A DNA stretch of 64,000 nucleotides from assembly GCA_021815405.1 (NCBI GenBank), contig JAKAGV010000015.1, positions 1 through 64,000 of the forward strand, read 5' to 3'. The stretch is from Bacteroidota bacterium (lineage in GTDB: Bacteria > Bacteroidota > Ignavibacteria > Ignavibacteriales > Ignavibacteriaceae). Shown here piece after piece: positions 36,156 to 46,403 of the stretch; positions within the stretch are counted from its first letter, which is position 1, and each line of letters begins with the position of its first letter. The notes under the pieces were generated by a model. The model was not told the DNA's origin, ran no database searches, and saw only the letters and a list, made by a program, of their open reading frames with translations. A program made the position numbers and the translations under genes.

Positions 36156-37145
36156 TTAACTGAGAATATATTCTTCTGTCTTATTTAATATTTTTGAAAT
36201 AAATTCATCAAGTTTCCCGTCGCGGATTCTCGCACCTGCAGCATTGATATGACCACCGCCGCCAAATTCATTAGCGAGTTTATTCATCGGTATTGTACCC
36301 TTTGAGCGGAAGCTGACCTTGAATCCTTCTTTTAGCTCGATAAACAGCAGTCCGATTACAACTCCTTCTACAGATAAGTTGTAATTTACAAAGTTCTCAG
36401 TATCAGATTCTACCGCATCAAGCTTTTTAAGAGTTTCCTGTTTAATTACCATGTAAGATATTTTTTTATCCTTGCCGAAAAGCTGCATGGTTTCAAGCGC
36501 AGCACCGAGCAATCTTATTTTGCTGAATTTACTTTGATCATAGATTCTGTCATACACTTCACCGGGTACAACTCCGTGTTCGATTAAATCCGCAGCAATA
36601 AAATGAATTTCGGGGGTTGTTCTTTCGAATCGGAATGAGCCGGTGTCGGTCATAATTGCGGCATAAATCGGATATGAAGTTTCATAATTTAATTTTACGA
36701 TTCCGGTCTTCTTAATAAAATCATAAATGATTTGTCCGGTAGCGGCATAATTTGTATCGATAAAGAAATGGTCGACAAACTTTTCTTCATCCTGGTGATG
36801 GTCAATGCAGATTTTTAATTTCTTGGATTCGTTAAATCTATTCTGCATACTAACAACACGGTCCGAGCGGTTAAAATCAAGTGCGACAAGCATGTCAACT
36901 TCATTAAATATTTTCGAATGTTTCTGCTCATCATATTTTTCGATAACTTTATCTTTATCGAGGAATTCAAGATTATAAGGAGTCTCGCTATGGTTGATGA
37001 TAAAAACCTTTTTGCCTAATTCTTTCAAGATAAAATAGAACGCTATCTCCGAGCCAATTGCATCAGCATCAGGATTAACGTGAGTTGTTAAGAGAAAGGA
37101 ATTGTTATTCTCTATTATTTTTTTAAGTGTTAAAAAGTCAATCAT
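36156..37145 (-). CDS. nrnA: Bifunctional oligoribonuclease / PAP phosphatase NrnA
   Basis: About 329 residues, DHH-DHHA1 family. The first Mn motif is THVNPDADAIGSE, then ALDFNRSD, the DHH box CIDHHQDEE, and the C-terminal GGGGHINAAGAR that binds the RNA 3' end. It degrades nano-RNAs and dephosphorylates pAp. A TTG at 37193 would extend into the toxin gene; the ATG at 37145, 4 nt after the toxin stop, is preferred although GAAGG abuts it. Confidence 0.92.
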   Translation of the reverse strand: MIDFLTLKKIIENNNSFLLTTHVNPDADAIGSEIAFYFILKELGKKVFIINHSETPYNLEFLDKDKVIEKYDEQKHSKIFNEVDMLVALDFNRSDRVVSMQNRFNESKKLKICIDHHQDEEKFVDHFFIDTNYAATGQIIYDFIKKTGIVKLNYETSYPIYAAIMTDTGSFRFERTTPEIHFIAADLIEHGVVPGEVYDRIYDQSKFSKIRLLGAALETMQLFGKDKKISYMVIKQETLKKLDAVESDTENFVNYNLSVEGVVIGLLFIELKEGFKVSFRSKGTIPMNKLANEFGGGGHINAAGARIRDGKLDEFISKILNKTEEYILS

Positions 37146-37149
37146 CCTT

Positions 37150-37440
37150 CTATCTATTTTTCCAGTAATATGGTTTACGTTTGTGATTAGCAATTGCTAG
37201 GACAAATATTTTTCCTTTCTCAACACGATAAAGAATTGAATAAGGAAATTTCTTTATTACTGCTTTGCGTATATTTTTACGAATAACCGGGTAAGCTAAA
37301 GGATTAGATTTAATGATTTCTAAATGTCTCTCAATTTCAAAAATAAAAGTTTTACCTAGTCCATAGACTAAATCGTCGTAATAGTCTCTAACTGCAAAGA
37401 ACTCATTCTTAGCGGCTTGATGAAATTTTATTTTACTCAT
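37150..37440 (-). CDS. ParE/RelE-type toxin
   Basis: 96 residues with the RelE/ParE fold: AAKNEFFAVRDYYDDLVYGLG at the N-terminus, the VIRKNIRKAVIKKFPYSILYRV core and a basic tail ending KPYYWKNR. Such toxins poison gyrase or cut mRNA on the ribosome. It shares a 4-nt ATGA overlap with the antitoxin gene upstream, the usual order for this antitoxin class, and is followed closely by nrnA. Confidence 0.92.
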   Translation of the reverse strand: MSKIKFHQAAKNEFFAVRDYYDDLVYGLGKTFIFEIERHLEIIKSNPLAYPVIRKNIRKAVIKKFPYSILYRVEKGKIFVLAIANHKRKPYYWKNR

Positions 37441-37661
37441 TTATACTTTGATTTAGCTTCCTTCAAAACCAAATCGCTATCAGTTAAAAGTTTTTCATTT
37501 ACTTTTATCTGTTCATACCTTTCAGCAGCCTCATCAATCCACGAATCGATAATTTCATTTGATTCACTGCTTTCGAGCTCTTTTAGAAGCTTATATGCAA
37601 TTATCGCTTTCTCTTTCGGCGATAATTTCATCAGTTCGGATTCTAATAATTTCAAATCCAT
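37437..37661 (-). CDS. Antitoxin, addiction-module family PF09720
   Basis: 74 residues, helical and acidic, with the family patterns LSPKEKAIIAYKLLKELE and IDSWIDEAAERYEQ. Antitoxins of this group pair with RelE/ParE toxins and are proteolytically unstable. It overlaps the toxin gene by 4 nt. The pair probably autoregulates, but no operator palindrome was picked out. Confidence 0.9.
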   Translation of the reverse strand: MDLKLLESELMKLSPKEKAIIAYKLLKELESSESNEIIDSWIDEAAERYEQIKVNEKLLTDSDLVLKEAKSKYK

Positions 37662-37742
37662 CTTACATTCACATGATTTTATTTATTCTTGATTGAAACA
37701 TAAAAATTTTCATACCAAAAGAAAAGGAACTGTGGTAATTTA

Positions 37743-38786
37743 TTAATTCACTTCCCACATGTTTCCGCTAAACAGAAGTTTCTTCAGATCGCCGGTACCT
37801 TTTTGTTTTTTAACATCTTCAATTTGTTCATGGAAATCTTGATCGTATGTCGGTTTAGAAATTCTTCTAATTACACCGATCGGAAGCGGCAATCCTTCCC
37901 TCTCAGAAAATTGAGAAAGAATAAATGCACGCGCCGGATTTTCATCAGTCTCGTTATGAACCCAAACATCGTTTATGGAATATTTGCCGTTTGATAAATC
38001 TATTACTTCAGGTTCCAATCCGTTCAGCCTGATTCCTTTATCGTTGTTCGCTCCGAATATCATCGGCTTGTTATGCTCTAGAACGACAACATTATCAGCT
38101 TTAGTTTCTTTATCCGTGAAGAGTGAAAAAGCTCCGTCGTTAAAAATATTGCAGTTCTGAAACACTTCGATGAACGCCGTGCCTTTATGTTCACCGGCTT
38201 TCTTAATCATTTCCTGAAGATGTTTTGGATCTCTATCAAGACTTCTGGCGACAAAAGTAGCTTCAGCGCCGAGAGCCAAGCCAACCGGATTAAATGGAAA
38301 ATCAACACTGCCGAAAGGAGTACTCTTAGTCTTCTTTCCTTTTTCGGATGTCGGTGAATATTGTCCTTTCGTCAATCCGTAAATTCTGTTGTTGAACAGA
38401 ATAATTTTTAAATCGACATTGCGTCTGCAGGCATGAATGAAATGATTTCCGCCGATGCTCAGCAGATCGCCGTCGCCGGTAGCGACCCAAACGGAAAGTT
38501 TAGGATTGTTCAACTTAACGCCGGTAGCAATTGCCGGAGCTCTGCCGTGAATGCCGTGGAAGCCGAAAGTATTCATGTAGTACGGAAAGCGCGATGAGCA
38601 TCCGATTCCCGAAACCCAAACTACGTTTTCTTTTTCAACTAATATTTCCGGTGAAGTTCTTTGCACCTGCGCCAATATTGAATAATCACCGCATCCCGGA
38701 CACCATCTTACGTCTTGCGACGAGGTAAAATCCTTTGATGTATATTTTGGATGCTCTACTTTTCCAACATTAACTTCTTCCTTCAT
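37743..38786 (-). CDS. korB: 2-oxoacid:ferredoxin oxidoreductase beta subunit, copy 2
   Basis: 347 residues, the thiamine-diphosphate-binding chain. [18 protein letters not shown] at the start carries the conserved Cys pair, [20 protein letters not shown] is the TPP-Mg motif, and [19 protein letters not shown] follows. It works with the alpha-gamma chain just upstream (4-nt overlap), interconverting 2-oxoglutarate (or another 2-oxoacid) plus CoA with the acyl-CoA, CO2 and reduced ferredoxin. A close paralogue lies at 40992-42032. Confidence 0.93.
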   Translation of the reverse strand: MKEEVNVGKVEHPKYTSKDFTSSQDVRWCPGCGDYSILAQVQRTSPEILVEKENVVWVSGIGCSSRFPYYMNTFGFHGIHGRAPAIATGVKLNNPKLSVWVATGDGDLLSIGGNHFIHACRRNVDLKIILFNNRIYGLTKGQYSPTSEKGKKTKSTPFGSVDFPFNPVGLALGAEATFVARSLDRDPKHLQEMIKKAGEHKGTAFIEVFQNCNIFNDGAFSLFTDKETKADNVVVLEHNKPMIFGANNDKGIRLNGLEPEVIDLSNGKYSINDVWVHNETDENPARAFILSQFSEREGLPLPIGVIRRISKPTYDQDFHEQIEDVKKQKGTGDLKKLLFSGNMWEVN

Positions 38787-40618
38787 ACCAATTCTCCAAT
38801 CACTGATAAAATCTTGTTTTCAATTTCTGTTGTCTTAAACGGAATTCCTTGAATCTTTGTGAACGAATCGACCTCAACAAGGAACTCACTTCTTAAAATT
38901 CGTGCAAGTTGTCCCATATTTAGCTCAGGACAAATTATCCTTTTATATTTTTTTAGTATCGCACCGGTATTCTTTGGGAAAGGATTTAGATATTTGAAAT
39001 GCGCTTGTGCTATCTTGATTCCTTTCTGGTGAAGCCTGGTTACCGCTTCGGTTATTGAGCCGTAAGTTCCACCCCAGCCAAGGACAAGAATGCTGGCATC
39101 AGCGTCTCCTATTACTTCAAGATTCGGAATATCGTTCTCGATGTTCTTAACTTTCTGCGCTCTCAGTCGAACCATAAACTCATGGTTTTCAGGTTCATAG
39201 TTTACATTTCCGGTTATGTTGGATTTTTCTAATCCGCCAATCCGGTGCTCAAGTCCGGGAGTCCCCGGTATAGCCCAAGGACGTGCAAAGTTTTCATCTC
39301 TTGAATATGGAGCGAATCCTTCTTTCTCTTTTCTAAAATTTATTTTGATTTCCGGAAGGCTGTCCGGATCCGGTATACGCCAGGGCTCTGATCCGTTAGC
39401 AATGTAACCATCAGACAAAAGAATTACCGGCACCATATATTTTGTTGCAATCCTAGAAGCTTCAATTGCCATGTAAAAACAATCTGCAGGAGTTGATGCA
39501 GCAATAACAGCAACCGGAGCTTCGCCGTTTCTTCCAAATATTGCCTGCTGCAAATCCGACTGCTCTGTTTTTGTCGGAAGCCCTGTACTTGGTCCGCCAC
39601 GCTGCACATCAATTATTACAAGAGGCAGCTCAGTCATAACTGCAAGTCCTATGGCTTCGGTTTTTAACGCAACGCCAGGACCGCTTGTAGTTGTAATAGC
39701 AAGTGCGCCGCTGAATGATGCGCCAATAGCTGAGGTAATTGCTGCTATTTCATCTTCCGCTTGAAAAGTGCGCACATTAAAGTTTTTGTGCTTGCTTAAC
39801 TCATGAAGAATATCAGATGCCGGAGTTATCGGATAAGAACCGAGAAATAACGGCAATCCGGTTTTCACAGATGCAGTGATAAATCCAAGCGCGATTGCTT
39901 CATTGCCTGAAATATTTCTGTAAATTCCTTTTGGAAGCTTTGCCGGCTCAACATGATATCTTACCGTGAAGAGCTCAGTGTTGTCGCCGTAATAATATCC
40001 TGCAAGAAGAGCTTTTTCGTTTGCAGATTCAATAAGAGGCTCATCTTTAAATTTGCTTTTTATCCACTTAAGGGTCGGCTCAACCGGACGGCTGTATAAC
40101 CAGTACATTAAACCAAGTGCAAAAAAGTTTTTACACCGAGAAATCTCTTTTGCAGATAAGCCGCTTCCTTCAAGCGCCGTAGTCGTCAGTTTTGATAAAG
40201 GCACTTGAACAACTTCAAATCCTTCGAGCGAATCATCTTCAAGCGGATTATTTTCATATCCAGCAAGCTTCATATTCTTTGCATCGAAAGAATTTATGTT
40301 GATGATTATGGTGGCACCGTGCTTCAAATCTTTTAGGTTAACTTTTAACGCGGCAGGATTCATAGCCACAAGTACATCCGGTGAATCGCCTGGTGTTTGA
40401 ATATCGCTATTGCTGAAGTGAAGCTGGAATCCGCTGACACCGTATGTTGTACCGGCAGGCGCGCGGATTTCAGCAGGATAATCAGGCAAAGTACTCAAAT
40501 CATTTCCAACTAATGCAGTAGTATTTGTAAATTGTGTTCCGGTTAGCTGCATTCCGTCACCGGAATCTCCGGCAAACCTAATCGTAACGTCGTTTAATCC
40601 TAATATTTCTTTACTCAT
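38783..40618 (-). CDS. korA: 2-oxoacid:ferredoxin oxidoreductase fused gamma-alpha subunit, copy 2
   Basis: 611 residues. The N-terminal gamma domain (to about 200) starts [19 protein letters not shown]. The alpha domain carries [14 protein letters not shown], the YPITP motif of this superfamily, and [19 protein letters not shown] longer frame from 40699 would add an Arg/Leu repeat peptide that comes from a low-complexity leader; the ATG at 40618 is chosen by alignment with the paralogue. Substrate likely 2-oxoglutarate by family, not proven. Confidence 0.92.
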   Translation of the reverse strand: MSKEILGLNDVTIRFAGDSGDGMQLTGTQFTNTTALVGNDLSTLPDYPAEIRAPAGTTYGVSGFQLHFSNSDIQTPGDSPDVLVAMNPAALKVNLKDLKHGATIIININSFDAKNMKLAGYENNPLEDDSLEGFEVVQVPLSKLTTTALEGSGLSAKEISRCKNFFALGLMYWLYSRPVEPTLKWIKSKFKDEPLIESANEKALLAGYYYGDNTELFTVRYHVEPAKLPKGIYRNISGNEAIALGFITASVKTGLPLFLGSYPITPASDILHELSKHKNFNVRTFQAEDEIAAITSAIGASFSGALAITTTSGPGVALKTEAIGLAVMTELPLVIIDVQRGGPSTGLPTKTEQSDLQQAIFGRNGEAPVAVIAASTPADCFYMAIEASRIATKYMVPVILLSDGYIANGSEPWRIPDPDSLPEIKINFRKEKEGFAPYSRDENFARPWAIPGTPGLEHRIGGLEKSNITGNVNYEPENHEFMVRLRAQKVKNIENDIPNLEVIGDADASILVLGWGGTYGSITEAVTRLHQKGIKIAQAHFKYLNPFPKNTGAILKKYKRIICPELNMGQLARILRSEFLVEVDSFTKIQGIPFKTTEIENKILSVIGELV

Positions 40619-40654
40619 AAATTTTATTATCTTATGCTCTTCATTAATAATTAA

Positions 40655-40725
40655 CATTCTTAATCGTAATCTTAATCTTTCTCTTAATCGATTTAACATC
40701 AGATTAAGATTATGAGTAAGATTTC
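40655..40725. repeat. Low-complexity leader with CTTAATC words
   Basis: CTTAATC-type words recur four to five times, then the inverse GATTAAGATT appears, so the leader of korA copy 2 can fold on itself. It generates the artificial Leu/Arg repeat in the extended frame. Confidence 0.55.
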
Positions 40726-40739
40726 CACCTAAGGCGGAT

Positions 40740-40928
40740 CAGCCTTTAGCAGAAAGAGCACGAATTATTAATAATTCTATTTGAATCAATATATTATTTT
40801 CCAAGAGATGTTCCGCAAGCTCTTGAATTGATGGTGTAAAGTTATAAAAAAAATGGAATTAAATGTTGTAGCAGAAAGCAACTGGTAGTTATTTGATTTT
40901 AATGTTCAATACATTTCACTTATAAATA
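40740..40928. other. Gap between the two kor operons, nothing else seen
   Basis: AT-rich, no ORF on either strand beyond short shadows. It probably holds the promoter of copy 2. Confidence 0.4.
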
Positions 40929-40956
40929 AAAAAGGACCCGCATGTGCAAGTCCTTT
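40929..40956 (-). terminator. Terminator of kor operon copy 1
   Basis: AAAGGAC...GTCCTTT stem around CCGCATGTGCAA; on the minus strand seven T follow. It lies 36 nt past the korB copy-1 stop and separates the two operons. Confidence 0.78.
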
Positions 40957-40991
40957 TACATAGAGGTAAGTAAGGATGAATACTTAGACCG

Positions 40992-42032
40992 TTAATTAAC
41001 AGACCAAGTATTTCCGTTGAACAATACTTTTTCGAGTTCGCCTTCACCTTTCATCTTCTTTACTTGGTTAATCTGCGCTTCGATCTCTCCATCAATAGTT
41101 GGTCTGCTAACTTGTCTGAACACTCCAACCGGAGTCGGCATATTTGGATTATCAGTCATGTGAGCAAGCATAGTAGCAATCATAAAGCTTTCATCGTGTT
41201 CGTCATGAACAATGAGATCCTCGATACGATGTTTGCCTTCGCCAATTTCAACTACTTCCGGCTTGCCGTTGTTTAGGACTATTCCTTTATTTTTATTTGT
41301 TCCGAAGATCATCGGTTTACCGTGTTCGAGATAAAGGACATTATCATCTCTGGTTTTCTTATCTGTTAGTTTATCAAAAGCACCATCGTTAAAGATAACG
41401 CAGTTCTGGAAGATCTCAAGAAATGCTGCACCTTTATGCTCAGCAACTCTCTTAATCATTGCTTGAAGATGTTTTGCATCGCCATCCAGAGCTCTTCCAA
41501 CAAATGTCGCATCCGAACCTAGTGCAAGTGCTGCCGGATTAAATGGATTGTCAACACTTCCGTAAGGAGTTGTCTTCGTCTTCTTTCCCTTTTCGGAAGT
41601 CGGCGAATATTGTCCCTTCGTTAATCCATAAATTCTATTATTAAAGAGAAGAATTTTTAGATCAACATTTTTTCTGCATGCATGGATAAAATGGTTTCCA
41701 CCGATACTGAGCAAATCGCCGTCGCCTGCAGCAACCCATACAGAAAGATCGGGTCTGGAAACTTTAACACCGGTTGCAATTGCAGGTGCCCTTCCGTGAA
41801 TTGTATGGTAACCATAGGTGTTCATATAATAAGGAAAGCGTGAGGAGCAGCCGATACCTGAAATCCAAACGATATTTTCCTTCGGCACTCCAATCATATC
41901 CGGAAAGGATCTTTGAACCTGAGCGAGTATTGAATAATCGCCGCAGCCCGGACACCATCTTACATCTTGATCACTTGCAAAATCTTTTGCTGTTAATTTT
42001 ATTTCTTTTATCTCTAATCCGTTATCGCCCAT
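40992..42032 (-). CDS. korB: 2-oxoacid:ferredoxin oxidoreductase beta subunit, copy 1
   Basis: 346 residues, with the same motifs as copy 2: [38 protein letters not shown] and [19 protein letters not shown]. It differs mainly in the C-terminal third (HDESFMIATMLAHMTDNPN...). The ATG overlaps the korA stop by one base. The two tandem copies probably have different 2-oxoacid preference or expression. Followed by a clear terminator. Confidence 0.93.
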   Translation of the reverse strand: MGDNGLEIKEIKLTAKDFASDQDVRWCPGCGDYSILAQVQRSFPDMIGVPKENIVWISGIGCSSRFPYYMNTYGYHTIHGRAPAIATGVKVSRPDLSVWVAAGDGDLLSIGGNHFIHACRKNVDLKILLFNNRIYGLTKGQYSPTSEKGKKTKTTPYGSVDNPFNPAALALGSDATFVGRALDGDAKHLQAMIKRVAEHKGAAFLEIFQNCVIFNDGAFDKLTDKKTRDDNVLYLEHGKPMIFGTNKNKGIVLNNGKPEVVEIGEGKHRIEDLIVHDEHDESFMIATMLAHMTDNPNMPTPVGVFRQVSRPTIDGEIEAQINQVKKMKGEGELEKVLFNGNTWSVN

Positions 42033-43873
42033 TACTTATTTCCTCCAAGCATTTCAATTATTTTATTTTCAAGATCGGATACTCTAAATGGCAATCCTCT
42101 TACAACATTAAATTGCTCAACCGGAACTAAGAACTCGCTCCTTATCAGCTTTGCAAGCTGACCAAGGTTTATTTCCGGTATTAAAACTTTCTTAAATGAT
42201 TTAAGAACCTTTTCTGTATTGGATGGGAAAGGATTTAAATATTTTAGATGAGCTTGAGAAACTTTATATCCAGCTTCTCTTGCTTTTATTACTGCTTCTT
42301 TAATTGCACCGTAAGTTCCGCCCCAGCCGAGGACCAATAATTCACCAGACTGATCACCATCAACTTGAAGCAAAGGAATATCGTTTGCAATTCCTTTAAC
42401 TTTTTTCTCTCTTAATTTGATCATCAAGTCATGGTTGTCCGGATCATAACTTACATTGCCTGTAATATTTGCTTTTTCAAGACCGCCGACTCTGTGTTCC
42501 AATCCAGGTGTTCCGGGTTTTACCCACGGACGCGCAAGATTTTCATCTCTTAAGTAAGGTGCAAATCCTTCCTTCTCCGTTCTAAACTTAACCGGAATTT
42601 CAGGAAGATCTTTTACATGAGGAACATTCCACGGCTCTGAACCGTTGCCGAGATAGCCATCGGTTAAAAGAATAACCGGCGTCATAAATTTAATTGCAAT
42701 CCTTGCAGCTTCAAGCGCCATATTAAAGCAATCGCTTGGAGTAGAAGCGGCAATTACCGCAACCGGAGATTCTCCGTTCCTTCCGTAAACTGCCTGAAGC
42801 AAATCTGCTTGTTCGGTTTTTGTTGGAAGTCCTGTGCTTGGTCCACCGCGCTGAACATCAACAATTACCAAAGGAAGCTCGGTCATAACAGCAAGTCCAA
42901 CCGCTTCGGTCTTCAATGCAAGACCGGGACCACTTGTGGTGGTAAGCGCAAGATTGCCGGCATAAGCAGCACCAATTGCCGAGGTAATTCCTGCAATCTC
43001 ATCTTCTGCTTGAAAAGTCTTTACACCGAAATTTTTATAATAGCTTAGGTATTGAAGAATTTCCGAAGCAGGCGTAATAGGATAAGAGCCTAAGAAAAGA
43101 GGAAGTCCGCTCTTTACAGAAGCAGCTAAAAAGCCGAGAGCAGTTGCCTCGTTACCGGAAATACTTCTGTAAATTCCTTTAGGAAGTTTTGCCGGTTCAA
43201 CATGATATCTAATAGTAAAAATTTCAGTATTCTCACCGTAGTTGTATCCGGCATTTAGTGCTTTAGAGTTTGCATCGATATACTCCGGCTTATTCTTAAA
43301 TTTATCCTGAATCCATTTCATTGTCGGCTCAACGGGTCTATTATAAAGCCAGTACATTAAACCGAGAGCGAAGAAATTTTTGCAGCGTGATACATCTTTC
43401 GGAGAAAGCTTTGTTCCTTCAAGTGCCTTTGATGTTAGATGAGTAATCGGGACCTGATAAACTTCATAACCTTTCAACGTGTTATCTTCTAGCGGATTGG
43501 TTTCATACTTTGCTAACTGTAAATTCTTTTTGTCAAAAGAATCTACGTTTGCAATTATGATTGCACCCGGTTTTAATTCTGCTAAGTTCTTTTTAATTGC
43601 GGCTGGATTCATTGCGACTAAAACATCCGGCCTATCACCCGGGGTATGAATATCTGCGCTGCTGAAATGGAGTTGATATCCGCTTACTCCATAAACTGTT
43701 CCCGAAGGAGCTCTGATTTCTGCCGGATAATCCGGAAGAGTGCTTAAATCATTTCCGAAAATTGCAGTAGTTTCGCTGAACTGGCTGCCGGTAAGCTGCA
43801 TTCCATCACCTGAATCACCGGCAAATCGCACCGTCACTTCGGTTACTTGCTGAACCTCTTTTTCTTTAATCAT
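42032..43873 (-). CDS. korA: 2-oxoacid:ferredoxin oxidoreductase fused gamma-alpha subunit, copy 1
   Basis: 613 residues. Gamma domain at residues 12-200 ([19 protein letters not shown]), alpha domain after that, with [11 protein letters not shown] (YPITP at 264-268), TTTSGPGLALKTEAVGLAV and [19 protein letters not shown]. Very similar to copy 2 throughout, so the pair of operons arose by tandem duplication. A role in a reductive TCA step or anaerobic 2-oxoglutarate oxidation is the usual one for the family. GAGATAGG lies close before the ATG. Confidence 0.93.
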   Translation of the reverse strand: MIKEKEVQQVTEVTVRFAGDSGDGMQLTGSQFSETTAIFGNDLSTLPDYPAEIRAPSGTVYGVSGYQLHFSSADIHTPGDRPDVLVAMNPAAIKKNLAELKPGAIIIANVDSFDKKNLQLAKYETNPLEDNTLKGYEVYQVPITHLTSKALEGTKLSPKDVSRCKNFFALGLMYWLYNRPVEPTMKWIQDKFKNKPEYIDANSKALNAGYNYGENTEIFTIRYHVEPAKLPKGIYRSISGNEATALGFLAASVKSGLPLFLGSYPITPASEILQYLSYYKNFGVKTFQAEDEIAGITSAIGAAYAGNLALTTTSGPGLALKTEAVGLAVMTELPLVIVDVQRGGPSTGLPTKTEQADLLQAVYGRNGESPVAVIAASTPSDCFNMALEAARIAIKFMTPVILLTDGYLGNGSEPWNVPHVKDLPEIPVKFRTEKEGFAPYLRDENLARPWVKPGTPGLEHRVGGLEKANITGNVSYDPDNHDLMIKLREKKVKGIANDIPLLQVDGDQSGELLVLGWGGTYGAIKEAVIKAREAGYKVSQAHLKYLNPFPSNTEKVLKSFKKVLIPEINLGQLAKLIRSEFLVPVEQFNVVRGLPFRVSDLENKIIEMLGGNK

Positions 43874-44009
43874 TTTGCCTATCTCTTTAAATTAAAATTG
43901 AAAAACCGAGAATTGCAAATCCACAAAGCGTGCCATTTTGAAAAGTAGATTTATAATTATAGTTTGGACTATCGGAAAGAAAAATTGTGAATTTAATCTA
44001 TAAAATGAT

Positions 44010-44097
44010 ATTTCCCGTTCCCAAATGTGGGAATGGACTTAATATTCGTAACGGGGTATTTTACACCCCCTTGTGCGAGAGTCTAACTCTCGCACAA
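44010..44097. repeat. Cluster of three hairpins
   Basis: TTCCCAAATGTGGGAA (44015-44030), GGGGTATTTTACACCCC (about 44053-44069) and the 11-bp perfect stem TTGTGCGAGAG/CTCTCGCACAA (44071-44097) follow each other within 90 bp, downstream of the peptidase gene and upstream of korA copy 1. The last could end the peptidase transcript, though it lacks a T run. Confidence 0.55.
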
Positions 44098-44148
44098 AAT
44101 CTCTTTCAACAGTTTACTTGTCAAAAACTTAGTTCAAAAAAAATCCTT

Positions 44149-46281
44149 TTACTCTTTAAGTTTTAGCCCAAGTTCATGTGCAAAGAAAGTAAAGGCAGCA
44201 GCAGTATTTCCAACTCGCTGACTAAAAGAAGCGGTAACTCCATGTCCGCCCTGCATTCTTGTTAAAAGTAAAATCGGATTATCTGATGTACTTGCAGCCT
44301 GAAGAGCAGCGGCAAATTTTCTTGACTGCCATGGCGCAACACGCGGATCGTTAACCGCAGTCTCAAGTAAAACTGCCGGATAATCAGTATTTGGCTTAAT
44401 ATTATAATATGGAGAATATGCATATAGCCATTTAAAATCTGGCTCTTTTGTTGAAGTTCCATACTCGCTGATGTTATACTGACCATTCGGGAAAAGTTCG
44501 TTGCGAAGCATATCATAGATGCCAACAAAACTAACAACCGCTTTGAATGCATCCGGATGCTGGGTTAATTCTGCACCCATCAATAAGCCGCCATTTGAGC
44601 CGCCTTCAATTCCGAGATGTTCTTTATCTGTCCAATTATTTTTGACTAAGGCTTCGGCTGCCGCATACATATCATCAAAAACATTTTGCTTTTTATCCAG
44701 CATTCCGTCAGCGTGCCATGCTTCGCCAAATTCATTTCCGCCGCGGATGTTTGCAAATGCAAAAACTCCGCCATTCTCTAACCAGACAAGATCAGGTCCA
44801 ATAAATCCGGGTTGAATTGGAATATCAAATCCGCCGTAACTATAAAGAATAGTCGGACGTTTTCCGTTCGGAGTAATATTATCCATCGATAAAATAGTAA
44901 CTGGAATTTTTGTACCGTCTTTAGAAGTACCTTCGATAATCTGGAATTTTACTCTCGAATAATCAGCAGAAGGTTTTACAGAAAAGATGTTTTTGAATTC
45001 TCCATTAGTTGTATTGTACTGAATCCATGTTTCAGGTATAGTCCAACCGGAATATGTTATCAATGCTTGATCTGATTCACTGGACGAAGCAATTCCACCG
45101 ATGCTAATCCCTGAATCGGGCAGCCCGACAGTTCTTATAAACTTTCCTTGGGTATCATATTGATCAATTCTCCAATTAGGTCCATTAACTTTTGTAATTA
45201 ACATTCCGTCTTTTATCGTTGCAACTGAATTTAAAGCCCAATCACCGGGCTTAAGAATAACTTTTGATTTTCCATTCTGTGCAATTGAAAGCAGTTCGCC
45301 CTTAGATTCTCCTTGATAAGAGATTACTAAAAGATTATCTCCATCCCAAGCTGCGCCGCCGTTTACCTCGGAAGCAACCCGCACGTTAGCATCCGGTCCG
45401 AGAACTTGTTTCCATGTGCCGTTTCCTTCACGCAAATAAACATATGCCGGATTACCATCTCCGTAATGAATAAACATTGCCGCATGAGCCGCACCGTTTG
45501 AAGGAATGAAAGTATATTCAGCTACTTTGGATAAATCTTTTCCAAATTCCAATTTATCTTTGCTAACTGGTTCACCAAGTGTATGATGATAGAGTGCAGC
45601 ATAAAACTGTAAATCATCATCAGGAACAGTTCCGGGCAGCGGAAGACGTACATAAGTAAGACCTTTTTCATTGGAATCCCATACTACGCCTTGTGGTGTA
45701 GTTCCTCCGCCGGCATAAGGCATCGTTTCGGGTAAATCCTTTCCAGTCTTAACATCCATTATATGAATTGTTGTTGCCTCGTTGCCGCCAACTGCAGTTC
45801 CATAAGCGACATAATTTCCTTTTGGAGAAATCCAATAACCCGTCACAGCAGTGTTTTCTATTTTATTCGGATCGATGAGGACTTTTGTTTCTCCATCCGG
45901 CCAGGTTTTATATGCAACAACTGGCTGAGCCTGAGGCGGAGTGTACTGCATAAAGAAAAGCTTTCCATTAACTATTCGCGGAGAATATTTTTGTACTGAG
46001 GTTGTTGATAATTCCTCAACACGTTTCTCAATCGCCTTCCCTTCTGAAAAGCTTGATAATACTTTATCCGTGTATTTGTTCTGTTCCTTAATCCAGCTTT
46101 TAACTTTAGCTGAATTTCCGTCTTCAAGCCAGCGGTAAGGGTCATGAACAACAGTTCCGAAATAATTTTCTGTAACTGTGTCTTTAGTTGTCTTTGGCAT
46201 ATCTGCATTTGGTTTTGAACTGCATCCGGCTATTAAAATTAATCCGAATGGAATTGTTAGTAATCCTAATTTTAGTTTCAT
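44149..46281 (-). CDS. Prolyl oligopeptidase family lipoprotein (S9A)
   Basis: 710 residues. The lipobox LILIAGCSS (Cys20) anchors it to a membrane. The N-terminal part is the seven-bladed propeller (HDPYRWLEDGNSAKVKSWI is typical), and the C-terminal hydrolase has the nucleophile in GIEGGSNGGLLMGAEL, Asp in AVNDPRVAPWQS and His in MQGGHGVTA. It cleaves short proline-containing peptides. GGGAG lies before the ATG. The lipid anchor, less usual for the family, places it in the periplasm or at the surface. Confidence 0.95.
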   Translation of the reverse strand: MKLKLGLLTIPFGLILIAGCSSKPNADMPKTTKDTVTENYFGTVVHDPYRWLEDGNSAKVKSWIKEQNKYTDKVLSSFSEGKAIEKRVEELSTTSVQKYSPRIVNGKLFFMQYTPPQAQPVVAYKTWPDGETKVLIDPNKIENTAVTGYWISPKGNYVAYGTAVGGNEATTIHIMDVKTGKDLPETMPYAGGGTTPQGVVWDSNEKGLTYVRLPLPGTVPDDDLQFYAALYHHTLGEPVSKDKLEFGKDLSKVAEYTFIPSNGAAHAAMFIHYGDGNPAYVYLREGNGTWKQVLGPDANVRVASEVNGGAAWDGDNLLVISYQGESKGELLSIAQNGKSKVILKPGDWALNSVATIKDGMLITKVNGPNWRIDQYDTQGKFIRTVGLPDSGISIGGIASSSESDQALITYSGWTIPETWIQYNTTNGEFKNIFSVKPSADYSRVKFQIIEGTSKDGTKIPVTILSMDNITPNGKRPTILYSYGGFDIPIQPGFIGPDLVWLENGGVFAFANIRGGNEFGEAWHADGMLDKKQNVFDDMYAAAEALVKNNWTDKEHLGIEGGSNGGLLMGAELTQHPDAFKAVVSFVGIYDMLRNELFPNGQYNISEYGTSTKEPDFKWLYAYSPYYNIKPNTDYPAVLLETAVNDPRVAPWQSRKFAAALQAASTSDNPILLLTRMQGGHGVTASFSQRVGNTAAAFTFFAHELGLKLKE

Positions 46282-46403
46282 AGCACACTCCCAAAAATAA
46301 TTTTGTTAATGAATTTTATTGTTAAACCATCACATTGTTTTTTGATAAATAGACGATTTAACAATTATTATGTTTTGTCTTAGAACTTTTGCTTAATAAT
46401 ATT

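Noticed and set aside
40619-40699. Extended N-terminus of korA copy 2 (Leu/Arg repeat)
   Set aside because: Arises from a repeated CTTAATC leader; the paralogue starts at the position equivalent to 40618.
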